A stretch of 64,000 nucleotides of DNA, taken from assembly GCA_017644185.1 (NCBI GenBank), contig JAEPMA010000002.1, forward strand, positions 248,001-312,000, read 5' to 3'. Below the pieces are notes generated by a model. That model searched no databases. It was not told the DNA's origin and was given only the letters and a program-made list of their open reading frames with translations. This document shows positions 52,567 through 60,691 of this stretch, piece after piece; positions within the stretch are counted from its first letter, which is position 1, and the number at the start of each line of letters is the position of its first letter. The position numbers and the translations under genes are program-made. This DNA is from Rhodospirillales bacterium (GTDB lineage Bacteria; Pseudomonadota; Alphaproteobacteria; Rhodospirillales; Casp-alpha2).

Positions 52567-55500
52567 CTACTCCCCCGGCGCCGGGGCGCGGTTTTCCGCC
52601 AGCATCTCACCCGCTTCGTCGCCGCCGGTGTTTCTAAGGGGCCGGTTCCCGGCGAGCGCGCGGGCCAGCACATAGAACACCGGCGTCAGGAAGATCCCGA
52701 ACGCGGTCACCCCGATCATACCCGAGAACACGGCGACACCCATCGCGTGGCGCATTTCCGAGCCCGCCCCGCTCGCCAAAACCAACGGCACGACCCCCAT
52801 GATGAACGCCATCGACGTCATCAGGATCGGGCGTAATCTCAATTTCGAGGCTTCGATCGCGGCGTCATAGGGGGAATACCCCGCGAACTCCAGGTCGCGT
52901 GCGAACTCGACGATCAGGATCGCGTTCTTCGCCGACAACCCGACCAACACGACCAACCCGATCTGGGTGAAGATGTTGTTGTCGCCGCCCGTCAGATAGA
53001 CCCCCAACAACGCCGCCAGCAAGCTCATCGGGACGATCATGATGATCGCCAACGGGAGCGTCAGGCTTTCGTACTGCGCCGCGAGCACGAGGAACACCAA
53101 CAGGATCGCGAGCGGGAAGACGATCAACGTCGAGTCGCCCGCCAATATCTGCTGATAGGTCAAATCCGTCCATTCGAACACGAACCCGTTGGGCAGCGTT
53201 TCCGCCGCGACCCGCTCAACCGCCGCCTGCGCTTCGCCCGACGAGAACCCGGGCGCAGCCGCGCCACTCACGTCGGCGGCGAGGAAGCCGTTGTAACGCA
53301 TGGCGCGTTCCGGGCCGACGTCGTGCTTCACATTCAACAACACCGACAACGGGATCATCTCGCCGGTTTGCGAGCGCACCTTGAGCCTGCCGATATCTTC
53401 CGCCCGTGCGCGGTATTCGGCGTCGGCCTGGACCCGCACCGAGTATGTGCGCCCGAAGCGGTTGAAGTCGTTGACGTAGAGACTGCCCAGATAAATCTGC
53501 AGCGTGTCGAAAACATCCGATACCGAAACCCCCAGTTGCTGCGCCTTGGTCCGGTCGATGTCGGCATAGAGTTGCGGCACGTTGACCTGGAACCCGGTGA
53601 ACAGGTTGGCGAGTTCGGGCTGCGCGTTGGCCTTCGCGAGGAAGGTCTGCACGGCTTGATTCAGCGCCTGATAGCCATGCGACGCCCGGTCCTCGACCTG
53701 CAACTTGAAGCCGCCGGTCGTGCCGATGCCCAGGATCGGCGGCGGCGGGAAGACCACCACATACGCATCCTTGATGCCCTGGAACTTGGCGTTGAGCCGC
53801 CCGGCAATGGCGCCGGCGCTTAAGCTGGGATCGGTGCGTTCGTCAAACGACTTTAGGGGTGCAAAGACTATCCCCGCGCTCGAGCTGTTCGAGAATCCGC
53901 TGATCGACAGACCTGGGAACGCGACCGCGTGCTCGACGCCCGGATCGGCCAAGGTGATCTTGCTCATTTCCCGGACCACCTCTTCGGTCCGGTCGAGGGT
54001 CGCGCCGTCCGGCAACTGGGCGAAACCGATCAGGTATTGTTTGTCCTGCTGCGGGACGAAGCCACCCGGCACGGACTGGAACAACCCGTACGCCACGCCG
54101 AGAAGCGCCAGGTACATGCCCATCATGATCGCCTTATGAGACAACACGCGCCTGATGCCGCCGCCGTAAGCTCTCGCCCCGCCGCCGAACACGTAATTGA
54201 AGCTCCGGAATATCCAGCCGAACAGCTTGTCCATCACCCTGGTCAGCCAGTCCTTGGGTGCGTCGTGCCCCTTTAAAAGGAGCGCCGCCAAAGCCGGCGA
54301 GAGGGTCAGGGAGTTGATCGCCGAGATCACGGTCGAGATGGCAATGGTCAGTGCGAACTGCTCATAGAAACGTCCCGACAACCCACTGATGAACGCGAGC
54401 GGCACGAACACCGCGACGAGCACCAGCGCGATGGCGATGATCGGGCCGGAGACCTCCCGCATTGCGCGGTACGTCGCCTGTTTCGGGCTGAGACCTTCCT
54501 CGATGTTCCGTTCCACGTTCTCGACCACGACGATCGCGTCATCGACGACAATCCCGATGGCGAGCACCAAACCGAACAACGACAACGCGTTGATCGACAC
54601 CCCCAACAGATGCATCGCTGCGAACGTCCCGACGATCGAGACCGGCACCGCCAGCAACGGGATGATCGACGCCCGCCAGGTCTGCAGGAACAGGATGACG
54701 ACGAGCACGACGAGCGCGACGGCCTCTAATAATGTGTGCACCACCGACGTGATCGAGGCGCGGACGAATTGCGTGGGGTCGTAGACGATTTCGTACGTCA
54801 CACCCTCCGGCATATAGCCCTTGAGTTCATCCATCGTCGCGCGGACATCGTTGGAAATCTGGATCGCGTTCGAACCCGGCGATTGCGAAATCGGGATCGC
54901 GACCGCGTCCTTACCGTCCAGAAGCGAGCGGAGCGCATATTCCGCCGCGCCCATCTCGATCCGGCCGAGATCCTTGAGGCGCGTCACCGCGCCGTCGGCG
55001 TCCGATTTGACGATAATCTCACCGAACTGCTCGGTGCTCTCGAGCCGCCCCTGGGCGTTGATGGGAAGCTGCAGATCGACACCGGGCAGGCCCGGGGACG
55101 CGCCAACCACGCCTGCCGCCGCCTGAATGTTCTGTTCACGGATCGCATTGACGACATCACCGGCGGAAAGCCCCCGTTCGGCGACTTTCTGAGGGTCGAG
55201 CCAGATACGCATGGCGTAATCGCCCGAGCCGAACAGCCGCACCTGCCCCACACCTTCAAGGCGCGACAGACGGTCTTTGATATTGAGCACCGCGTAATTG
55301 CGCAGATACGTCATGTCATAGCGGCCGTTGGGCGACAGCAAGTGCACGACCATCGTCAGGTCGGGCGAGCTTTTGATGGTCGTGATCCCGAGACGCCGCA
55401 CTTCTTCGGGCAGGCGCGGTTCGGCCTGCGTCACGCGGTTCTGCACCAATTGCTGCGCGCGGTCGGGGTCGGTCCCCAGCTTGAACGTCACCGTCAAAGA

Positions 55501-55770
55501 CAGACTGCCATCCGTGGTCGCCTGGCTGGACATATAGAGCATGTCCTCGACGCCGTTGATGGTCTCCTCCAACGGCGTCGCCACGGTGGCGGCCACCACT
55601 TTCGGGTTGGCACCCGGATATTGGGCGTGAACGACCACGGTCGGGGGCACCACGTTCGGGTATTCCGAAATCGGCAGCACCCTTAAAGACAGAAGCCCGG
55701 CGGCAAAGATCATGATCGATAGCACGCCGGCAAAGACCGGGCGGTCGATGAAAAACTTCGAGATATTCAC
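52567..55770 (-). CDS. RND multidrug efflux permease (AcrB/MexB type, HAE1)
   Basis: A 1067-residue inner-membrane proton antiporter. It opens MNISKFFIDRPVFAGVLSIM, has 12 transmembrane helices with two large periplasmic loops, and carries the proton-relay acidic pair in GLVLAIGIVVDDAIVVVENV. The second-half motif GLSAKNAILIVEFARDLEF is also typical. Length fits the HAE1 class exporting drugs, bile salts and dyes in complex with an adaptor and a TolC-type channel. It lies 28 bp downstream of the adaptor gene; no outer-membrane factor gene follows. Confidence 0.96.
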   Translation of the reverse strand: MNISKFFIDRPVFAGVLSIMIFAAGLLSLRVLPISEYPNVVPPTVVVHAQYPGANPKVVAATVATPLEETINGVEDMLYMSSQATTDGSLSLTVTFKLGTDPDRAQQLVQNRVTQAEPRLPEEVRRLGITTIKSSPDLTMVVHLLSPNGRYDMTYLRNYAVLNIKDRLSRLEGVGQVRLFGSGDYAMRIWLDPQKVAERGLSAGDVVNAIREQNIQAAAGVVGASPGLPGVDLQLPINAQGRLESTEQFGEIIVKSDADGAVTRLKDLGRIEMGAAEYALRSLLDGKDAVAIPISQSPGSNAIQISNDVRATMDELKGYMPEGVTYEIVYDPTQFVRASITSVVHTLLEAVALVVLVVILFLQTWRASIIPLLAVPVSIVGTFAAMHLLGVSINALSLFGLVLAIGIVVDDAIVVVENVERNIEEGLSPKQATYRAMREVSGPIIAIALVLVAVFVPLAFISGLSGRFYEQFALTIAISTVISAINSLTLSPALAALLLKGHDAPKDWLTRVMDKLFGWIFRSFNYVFGGGARAYGGGIRRVLSHKAIMMGMYLALLGVAYGLFQSVPGGFVPQQDKQYLIGFAQLPDGATLDRTEEVVREMSKITLADPGVEHAVAFPGLSISGFSNSSSAGIVFAPLKSFDERTDPSLSAGAIAGRLNAKFQGIKDAYVVVFPPPPILGIGTTGGFKLQVEDRASHGYQALNQAVQTFLAKANAQPELANLFTGFQVNVPQLYADIDRTKAQQLGVSVSDVFDTLQIYLGSLYVNDFNRFGRTYSVRVQADAEYRARAEDIGRLKVRSQTGEMIPLSVLLNVKHDVGPERAMRYNGFLAADVSGAAAPGFSSGEAQAAVERVAAETLPNGFVFEWTDLTYQQILAGDSTLIVFPLAILLVFLVLAAQYESLTLPLAIIMIVPMSLLAALLGVYLTGGDNNIFTQIGLVVLVGLSAKNAILIVEFARDLEFAGYSPYDAAIEASKLRLRPILMTSMAFIMGVVPLVLASGAGSEMRHAMGVAVFSGMIGVTAFGIFLTPVFYVLARALAGNRPLRNTGGDEAGEMLAENRAPAPGE

Positions 55771-55798
55771 GGAACGCTCCCGTGGTCTGAATTAAGAA

Positions 55799-57022
55799 TT
55801 ACTGCTTTTCGGCGATCTTGGTCGGCTCGGCCGGTTTCATCGAGACGGTTTCGGGCTTGACCGACGCACCGGGACGAACCCGCTGCAGGCCGCTGACGAT
55901 GATCCTGTCACCGGCGTTCAAGCCCTTCGTCACGATCCTGAGCCCGTCGGCGACGGCACCCAATGTCACTTCCCGGTATTCCGCCTTGTCCTCGTCGTTG
56001 ACGACCATGACGAACTTTTTATCGAGATCGGTACCGACGGCGCGTTCGGAAATCAAAAGCAACGGTTCAGGCGATGCCTGGCCCATTCTCAATCGTGCGA
56101 ACTGACCCGGCATCAAGAAACCATCCGGGTTCGAGAACACGGCCCTGACCCGGATCGTGCCACTCGCGGCGTCGACGGCGTTGTCGACGAACTGAACCTG
56201 ACCGTGCACTGGCGGAGAATCGGGGGTGACGCCTTCCATCTCGACCGGGATACGGCCCACATCCAGATTACCCCCCGACTTCCGAAGCTCGTGCAGCGCC
56301 CGCATAACGACGCTCTCGTCGGCATCGAAGGCCGCATAGATCGGATCGACAGAAACGAGGGTCGTCAAAGCTGGTGCACCCGCACCCGCGGGCACCAGGT
56401 TGCCGACCGTGATCAATGCCTTACCCACCCGGCCCGAGATGGGCGCGCGGATTTCGGTATAGCCGAGGTTGAGCTTGGCCACCCTGAGCGATGCCTGCGC
56501 GGCCCGTAACGCGGCCTGCGCTTCACGGTAATCGTTATCGCGGCGATCCATCTCGCGGACCGGCATGGCGCCGGTGCCCGCAAGTTTCTCGGCGCGTTCG
56601 TGTTCCACCTTCGTGAACGAGAGTTGCGCCCGCGCCGATGCCACGGTGGCCTCGGCACGGCTCACTTCGGCTTCGAACGGGGCCGGGTCGATCGTCACCA
56701 ACAGATCGCCCTCGTCGACCAGCGAACCTTCACGGAACAACACGTCCTGTACCTGACCGGCAACGCGGGAGCGGATCTCGACCCGCTCGACAGCCTCCAG
56801 ACGGCCGGAAAACTCATGCCAGCGGATCGTTTCTTTCGCTTCGACGGTGGCGACAGAAACCGGCACGGCGGGCGGTGCGCTCTGCTGTGCAGCGGGTCCG
56901 GCGGCATCGCCGCTCGTGGACGTGATCGCGACACCCGCCGCAACACCTGCCGCCACGAGAATGGCCGCCGACCATAAGAAGACCCGGGACGTCCGCCCCG
57001 AAAGATGATTGTTCGCAGTCAT
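55799..57022 (-). CDS. RND efflux periplasmic adaptor (AcrA/MexA type)
   Basis: About 407 residues. The N-terminal helix (about 15-35) is a membrane anchor or uncleaved signal without a lipobox. The lipoyl halves are GRLEAVERVEIRSRVAGQVQ and IRAPISGRVGKALITVGNLV, separated by a helical hairpin (about 100-165), followed by beta-barrel and membrane-proximal domains. ATG 57022 is preferred over the longer frame to 57058 because the latter would cover the operator. It is the first gene of the efflux operon and divergent from the TetR regulator. Confidence 0.93.
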   Translation of the reverse strand: MTANNHLSGRTSRVFLWSAAILVAAGVAAGVAITSTSGDAAGPAAQQSAPPAVPVSVATVEAKETIRWHEFSGRLEAVERVEIRSRVAGQVQDVLFREGSLVDEGDLLVTIDPAPFEAEVSRAEATVASARAQLSFTKVEHERAEKLAGTGAMPVREMDRRDNDYREAQAALRAAQASLRVAKLNLGYTEIRAPISGRVGKALITVGNLVPAGAGAPALTTLVSVDPIYAAFDADESVVMRALHELRKSGGNLDVGRIPVEMEGVTPDSPPVHGQVQFVDNAVDAASGTIRVRAVFSNPDGFLMPGQFARLRMGQASPEPLLLISERAVGTDLDKKFVMVVNDEDKAEYREVTLGAVADGLRIVTKGLNAGDRIIVSGLQRVRPGASVKPETVSMKPAEPTKIAEKQ

Positions 57023-57039
57023 GGAATTAAGCTCTACAT

Positions 57040-57059
57040 TATATACTGATCGGTACATA
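57040..57059. promoter_or_regulatory. Candidate TetR operator for the efflux operon
   Basis: TATATACTGATCGGTACATA is a 20-bp imperfect palindrome (16 of 20 positions symmetric) in the 109-bp gap between the efflux adaptor and the TetR gene. The central GATC with TAC/GTA arms resembles AcrR/TtgR-type operators. It lies 18 bp before the adaptor start, suitable for repression. Confidence 0.6.
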
Positions 57060-57131
57060 ACTAGGGCTGGACATTCGATGAGTCAAGCTTATATTTTACC
57101 GTAAGGTATAAAACAATAGGGAAGTCATCCA

Positions 57132-57758
57132 ATGGCACGGCCTCGCGGCTTCTGCGAAGAGGAAGCGCTGGACAAAGCACTCGATCTATTCTGGCGGCAC
57201 GGGTACGAAGGTGCCTCGATCGCCGCTCTCACCGAAGCGATGGGCATCAACCGGCCCAGCCTTTACGCCACGTTCGGCAACAAAGAAGAGCTGTTTAAAA
57301 AAGCGCTCGACAGGTATGTGTCGATCAAGGACGCCATCTTTGACGAGGGGCTGGCCGAGCCGACCGGCCGCGACGTGGTGCGCCACCTCCTCAGAAAGGC
57401 CGCCGAGATGATGACCGAACCGGGGCATCCCGTGGGCTGTCTGGCGGTTCAGGGGGCGATCAGCTGCAGCGACGAGTCGGAGCCTGTCCGCCAGGAACTG
57501 ATCCGGATCCGCCAGCACCATGAACAACGCATCCGCGACCGCTTTGCCGAAGAACAGGATGCCGGGCGCCTGCCTCCCGGCACCAACCCGGACGATCTGG
57601 CCATGCTGTTGGCGACCATCGCCAACGGGATGTCGATCCAGGCGAGCACCGGGGCGACCCGCGCGCAGCTCTTGACCGTCGCCGAAAACGCCGCACGTGC
57701 TTGGCCGCAGGTGGATGACGTCGCGTCAGACGCCGCCGCCTCGAACGCCGCCGAATAA
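57132..57758 (+). CDS. TetR family efflux repressor
   Basis: A 208-residue regulator. The helix-turn-helix lies at about residues 26-55 (GASIAALTEAMGINRPSLYA), with the flanking YATFGNKEELFKKALDRY. The C-terminal domain belongs to the TetR_C class common among regulators of RND and MFS pumps. Divergent orientation and the palindrome at 57040 point to repression of the RND operon and itself, relieved by pump substrates. GGGAAG lies upstream of the ATG. Confidence 0.92.
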   Translation: MARPRGFCEEEALDKALDLFWRHGYEGASIAALTEAMGINRPSLYATFGNKEELFKKALDRYVSIKDAIFDEGLAEPTGRDVVRHLLRKAAEMMTEPGHPVGCLAVQGAISCSDESEPVRQELIRIRQHHEQRIRDRFAEEQDAGRLPPGTNPDDLAMLLATIANGMSIQASTGATRAQLLTVAENAARAWPQVDDVASDAAASNAAE

Positions 57759-57961
57759 ACCGCCGCATCGTCGCCGGACAATCCATCGAACAGTCCGTCC
57801 ATGGGGCCAACACCCCGCCCCGCGAATTCTGACGACAAAAGACAGCGACGGACCCGGCGTAGAGTCCGCGACATGGATATGCTACATAAACGCTCGCGGT
57901 GGACCTTGGACGCCTGAATAATCAGGCATCGTGGGCGACCGGATGATTTGAGGGTGAATTT

Positions 57962-58246
57962 ATGAAACTGGCTAAAGCTATCGTGGTTACAGGTTTAGGC
58001 GCTTTCCTGCTCGCGGGCTGCGCGGACGCCGGTGACCGAGGGCTCGGTCCGACGTGCGAGTCCCGCCTGAATGCCGCCGAAAGCGCACTCAAGCGCGCAA
58101 AGGCGAACAGCGTCGGCAAATCCATCGACTGGGCGCGCGCGGCAACGCTGATCGCGGCGGCACGAACCCAGCAACAGTTCGACGAGTTCCAGAATTGCGT
58201 CATCAAAGCCGACAACGCCCTCAAAATCATTGCGGAAAGCAATTAG
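57962..58246 (+). CDS. Small putative lipoprotein (hypothetical)
   Basis: A 94-residue protein with a clear signal peptide and lipobox: MKLAKAIVVTGLGAFLLAGC, Cys20 as the lipidated residue. The mature 74 residues are mostly helical, with Cys52-like spacing from CESRLNAAESALKRAKAN to NCVIKADNALKIIAESN, so a disulfide is possible. No family is recognised. GAGGGTG precedes the ATG. It is the last gene before the genomic island. Confidence 0.72.
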   Translation: MKLAKAIVVTGLGAFLLAGCADAGDRGLGPTCESRLNAAESALKRAKANSVGKSIDWARAATLIAAARTQQQFDEFQNCVIKADNALKIIAESN

Positions 58247-58311
58247 GCCGGACGCCGATATTGGACTGCACCGGCCTCGGCGCCGGCGCAATTTCAGCGA
58301 CAAATATGTGC

Positions 58312-58343
58312 GACAAACAAACAAGGCGGCCCGAAGGCCGCCT
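58312..58343 (-). terminator. Terminator of the interrupted tRNA-Met gene
   Basis: On the minus strand, AGGCGGCC-TTCG-GGCCGCCT is an eight-base stem with a UUCG tetraloop, followed by TTGTTTGTTTG. It lies 35 bp past the CCA of the tRNA fragment and reads leftward. This is the expected rho-independent terminator of the original tRNA transcript, left behind in the chromosome flank. On the plus strand there is no T-run, so it is less likely to serve the lipoprotein gene. Confidence 0.75.
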
Positions 58344-58377
58344 CGTGAACCCGTTGATGTCCAACAGATTGGAATTT

Positions 58378-58428
58378 TGGTAGCGGAGGAGGGATTTGAA
58401 CCCCCGACACATGGATTATGATTCCACT
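58378..58428 (-). other. Island attachment site: 3' fragment of a tRNA-Met (CAU) gene
   Basis: The minus strand carries the 3' part of a tRNA: anticodon stem GTGGA/TCCAT around loop ATCATAA (anticodon CAT), a five-base variable loop, T arm GGGGG-TTCAAAT-CCCTC, acceptor strand CTCCGCT, discriminator A and encoded CCA. The D arm and 5' acceptor strand are missing; sequence departs from tRNA after about 58428. This is the duplicated 3' end typical of an island att site. The intact tRNA should lie at the other end of the island, to the right of the window. Confidence 0.85.
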
Positions 58429-58463
58429 TTCTTTATCGTTTATTATGTTTATAAATCAGTTTG

Positions 58464-58582
58464 AATAAAGTTTATTGACGCCTGCAGCCAAAACGTGATA
58501 CATACGCAGCCCTGTTTTCCGGGGATTTTCCTCGCGTAAACAAACTTTATTTAAACTTTACGTGTTCCAAGCGTGTTCCAAG
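58464..58582. repeat. Short repeats next to the integrase gene (possible arm-type sites)
   Basis: Between the attachment site and the integrase lie AATAAAGTTTATT (58464-58476), AAACTTTA at 58542-58549 and again at 58553-58560 (the inverse of the first), and a tandem 11-bp duplication CGTGTTCCAAG at 58561-58571 and 58572-58582. Clusters like this commonly bind the integrase arm domain or an excisionase. No gene is seen from 58247 to 58638. Confidence 0.5.
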
Positions 58583-58638
58583 TGCCGGTCATACCGACCG
58601 AACTCGGAAAATCCGGAACACGATGCGGAGACAAGAAT

Positions 58639-60231
58639 ATGACCAAGGCTGCGAGATCCAAACGCGTGAACCTGAACGACAACATCGTCAGGATGATCGT
58701 CGACTCATTCGACCCGATCACCGGCAAGCGGCTTGCGCGGCCAAAGACTCAATTGATGACCTTGGACCGCGTATCGGACGCTGTCGTCACGCAACTTGAG
58801 ATCCATCTCGGCAATACGCTACGGGGGACGACCTACAGGTTTCATAATTCGACGCGGACGGGACGCGGCACCGTGACGAAGATCCGTATCGGCCCCGTAA
58901 ACGAGGTCCCGATCGAGAGAGCCCGGCAACTCGCTTCCTTCGCACTTCACGCCGTCAAGGAAGGCCGCAATCCGACAGCCCAGATCCGCGACATGGTCGC
59001 GAACGACGAAGGCGTCCGGCTTCCACGTGATCCACACAAGGGCGAACTGACCTACGAGGAGGCCATCGAGTTCTGGCTGGAGGCGCAGAAACAGAAAACG
59101 ACGCGCAACGGGAAGAAGATCGCCAGAAGCACGATTGATGGGTACAAGAAAAAGGTTACGAACAAGCACGTCTTGAAAAAGATTCCGCTACATACGCCGG
59201 TTGGGCAGATCCGCCTCAGTGACATCCAAGAGGCCAAGAAGGTCGCTACCGCTGCGGGATGCGGAGAAAAGCATGTCGGTGACTTGCAGGACCACATTTA
59301 CTGGTGTCTCTCACACTGCCGCCACGACATGGCCAAGATCGGGGTCGTGATCCATCCCGAAATCTTTGATGGCGAGCACGGCGGTCTGACAAGTAACAAG
59401 CCCCTCTCCAAGGACCGTTTTCTTAGCGTGAACGATTATGCGCCGCTCGATCGCCTAAGGTGGCTCGCAAATGAACTCGAGGAACGCGCCCACCTGTTCG
59501 AACCGGCGCACGTGAACATGTGCCGCCTCTTTCTATGGTGTGGCGGAATCCGCCCGGCAACCGTATCCACGCTCAAGAGAAGCATGCTCCAACCGATGCC
59601 TGCACAAGGCGCGGACGATTGGGGAATTGTGACGGCCGAACTCGAGATCGTGAAAACGCGACGCGATCAGGCGCTGCCCATCCCGCCGGCAGCCTGGCGA
59701 CCACTTTGCGACTTCATCAGTGATGCAGAAGCGCAGGGCCGCAATGCATCGGAGTACATCTTCGAGCTCACAAAGATGCCTCAATGGAACGACGCCATGC
59801 GTACTGAAATGAAACAGCTCGGGTTACGTGAGATCGAATACCGGTCGCGCCGCGACCTTTGGCTTAAGCACGCGGCGAACGATGGGGCCGTGAACGGTCG
59901 GGAGATTACCGATCTCCTCTATAAGCTGCAAAATGGTAAAGTCGAGAATCCTGTTCGCACGAATGCGCGATGGGTCCGCCGTGCTTACCGGACATTCCTC
60001 AGGCGCCTGCAATCAGATGAAATCAAGGACGGTTGCTCAATCGTGATGAGCCACAAGGAAGCGGCGAAAACGACCGGCGACATTTTTTACGAAAACGGTG
60101 GCGTCATGCTGGCAAACAATGCCGTTCTCGCCGCAGCAGCCTGGGTTCAATTGCTGGAAGGGAAAATCGAAATCCCAACATCGGACATGAACGCGATCCA
60201 GAAGCAGTTGGCCGGGATTGTCGGGCGGTAG
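58639..60231 (+). CDS. Tyrosine recombinase (island integrase), divergent
   Basis: A 530-residue protein. The N-terminal part (about 1-190) has an arm-binding-like region and a SAM-like core-binding domain (LTYEEAIEFWLEAQ). The catalytic domain shows Arg305 in WCGGIRPATVSTL, a beta-hairpin Lys in EIVKTRRDQALPI, His472 in VMSHKEAAKTTGD and nucleophile Tyr484 in DIFYENGG. The H-x-x-R box appears as R444-W-V-R447 (RWVRRAYRTFL), with Arg replacing the usual His. ATG 58639 has GGAGA upstream; the frame is open to 58573. Adjacency to the tRNA fragment supports its role in insertion and excision. I recognise no close named family. Confidence 0.75.
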   Translation: MTKAARSKRVNLNDNIVRMIVDSFDPITGKRLARPKTQLMTLDRVSDAVVTQLEIHLGNTLRGTTYRFHNSTRTGRGTVTKIRIGPVNEVPIERARQLASFALHAVKEGRNPTAQIRDMVANDEGVRLPRDPHKGELTYEEAIEFWLEAQKQKTTRNGKKIARSTIDGYKKKVTNKHVLKKIPLHTPVGQIRLSDIQEAKKVATAAGCGEKHVGDLQDHIYWCLSHCRHDMAKIGVVIHPEIFDGEHGGLTSNKPLSKDRFLSVNDYAPLDRLRWLANELEERAHLFEPAHVNMCRLFLWCGGIRPATVSTLKRSMLQPMPAQGADDWGIVTAELEIVKTRRDQALPIPPAAWRPLCDFISDAEAQGRNASEYIFELTKMPQWNDAMRTEMKQLGLREIEYRSRRDLWLKHAANDGAVNGREITDLLYKLQNGKVENPVRTNARWVRRAYRTFLRRLQSDEIKDGCSIVMSHKEAAKTTGDIFYENGGVMLANNAVLAAAAWVQLLEGKIEIPTSDMNAIQKQLAGIVGR

Positions 60232-60691
60232 AAGCTGGGCGGCAATTCGAGCATCCTTCGCCCCACCAATCTCCCCCTGCCGAAAGCGCCGCCCAGGATA
60301 TGTTCTCCAGGAAACCTCGGATTCCGACCCATTTCGGGGTCATTTTCTGCGAACACTTGAACGGAGGCAGCCTCTTAGTATGAAATGTGAAAATTTCAGG
60401 CAGAAGTCTCCGAAAACAATTTTTGACACCCTGGCCTTAAAGTCCACCGATATAAAGCTTTCAACGCCCTGATTGCGGCCTTTTCTGCAGATTTGATCAA
60501 CATAGATACAGAAATGCTGTTGATCTAGATATTGTTTGATATGCCACAAACCTAATATTTGGCTCTTTATTTTAATTTTAATCTACGAGAAAATTAATAT
60601 TAAAATCAATTTTTGTTAGATTTTGAGCTTCTTGTGATGTCCAAAATCTAATTCTGATAAGTAAATTTTCCGGAACCTGGGAAGCTCTCTG
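60232..60691. other. AT-rich gap without a recognisable gene
   Basis: This 460-bp stretch marks a composition change: the first 130 bp resemble the host, and from about 60,360 it is strongly AT-rich with runs such as TTTTAATTTTAA. Short inverted AT motifs occur near 60,570-60,620 and could form the promoter for the next gene. I see no RNA gene or conserved reading frame. Confidence 0.5.

Noticed and set aside
58378-58428. A tmRNA (ssrA) 3' end as the island target
   Set aside because: The fragment includes a proper anticodon stem-loop with CAT and a five-base variable loop, which fits tRNA-Met rather than tmRNA.
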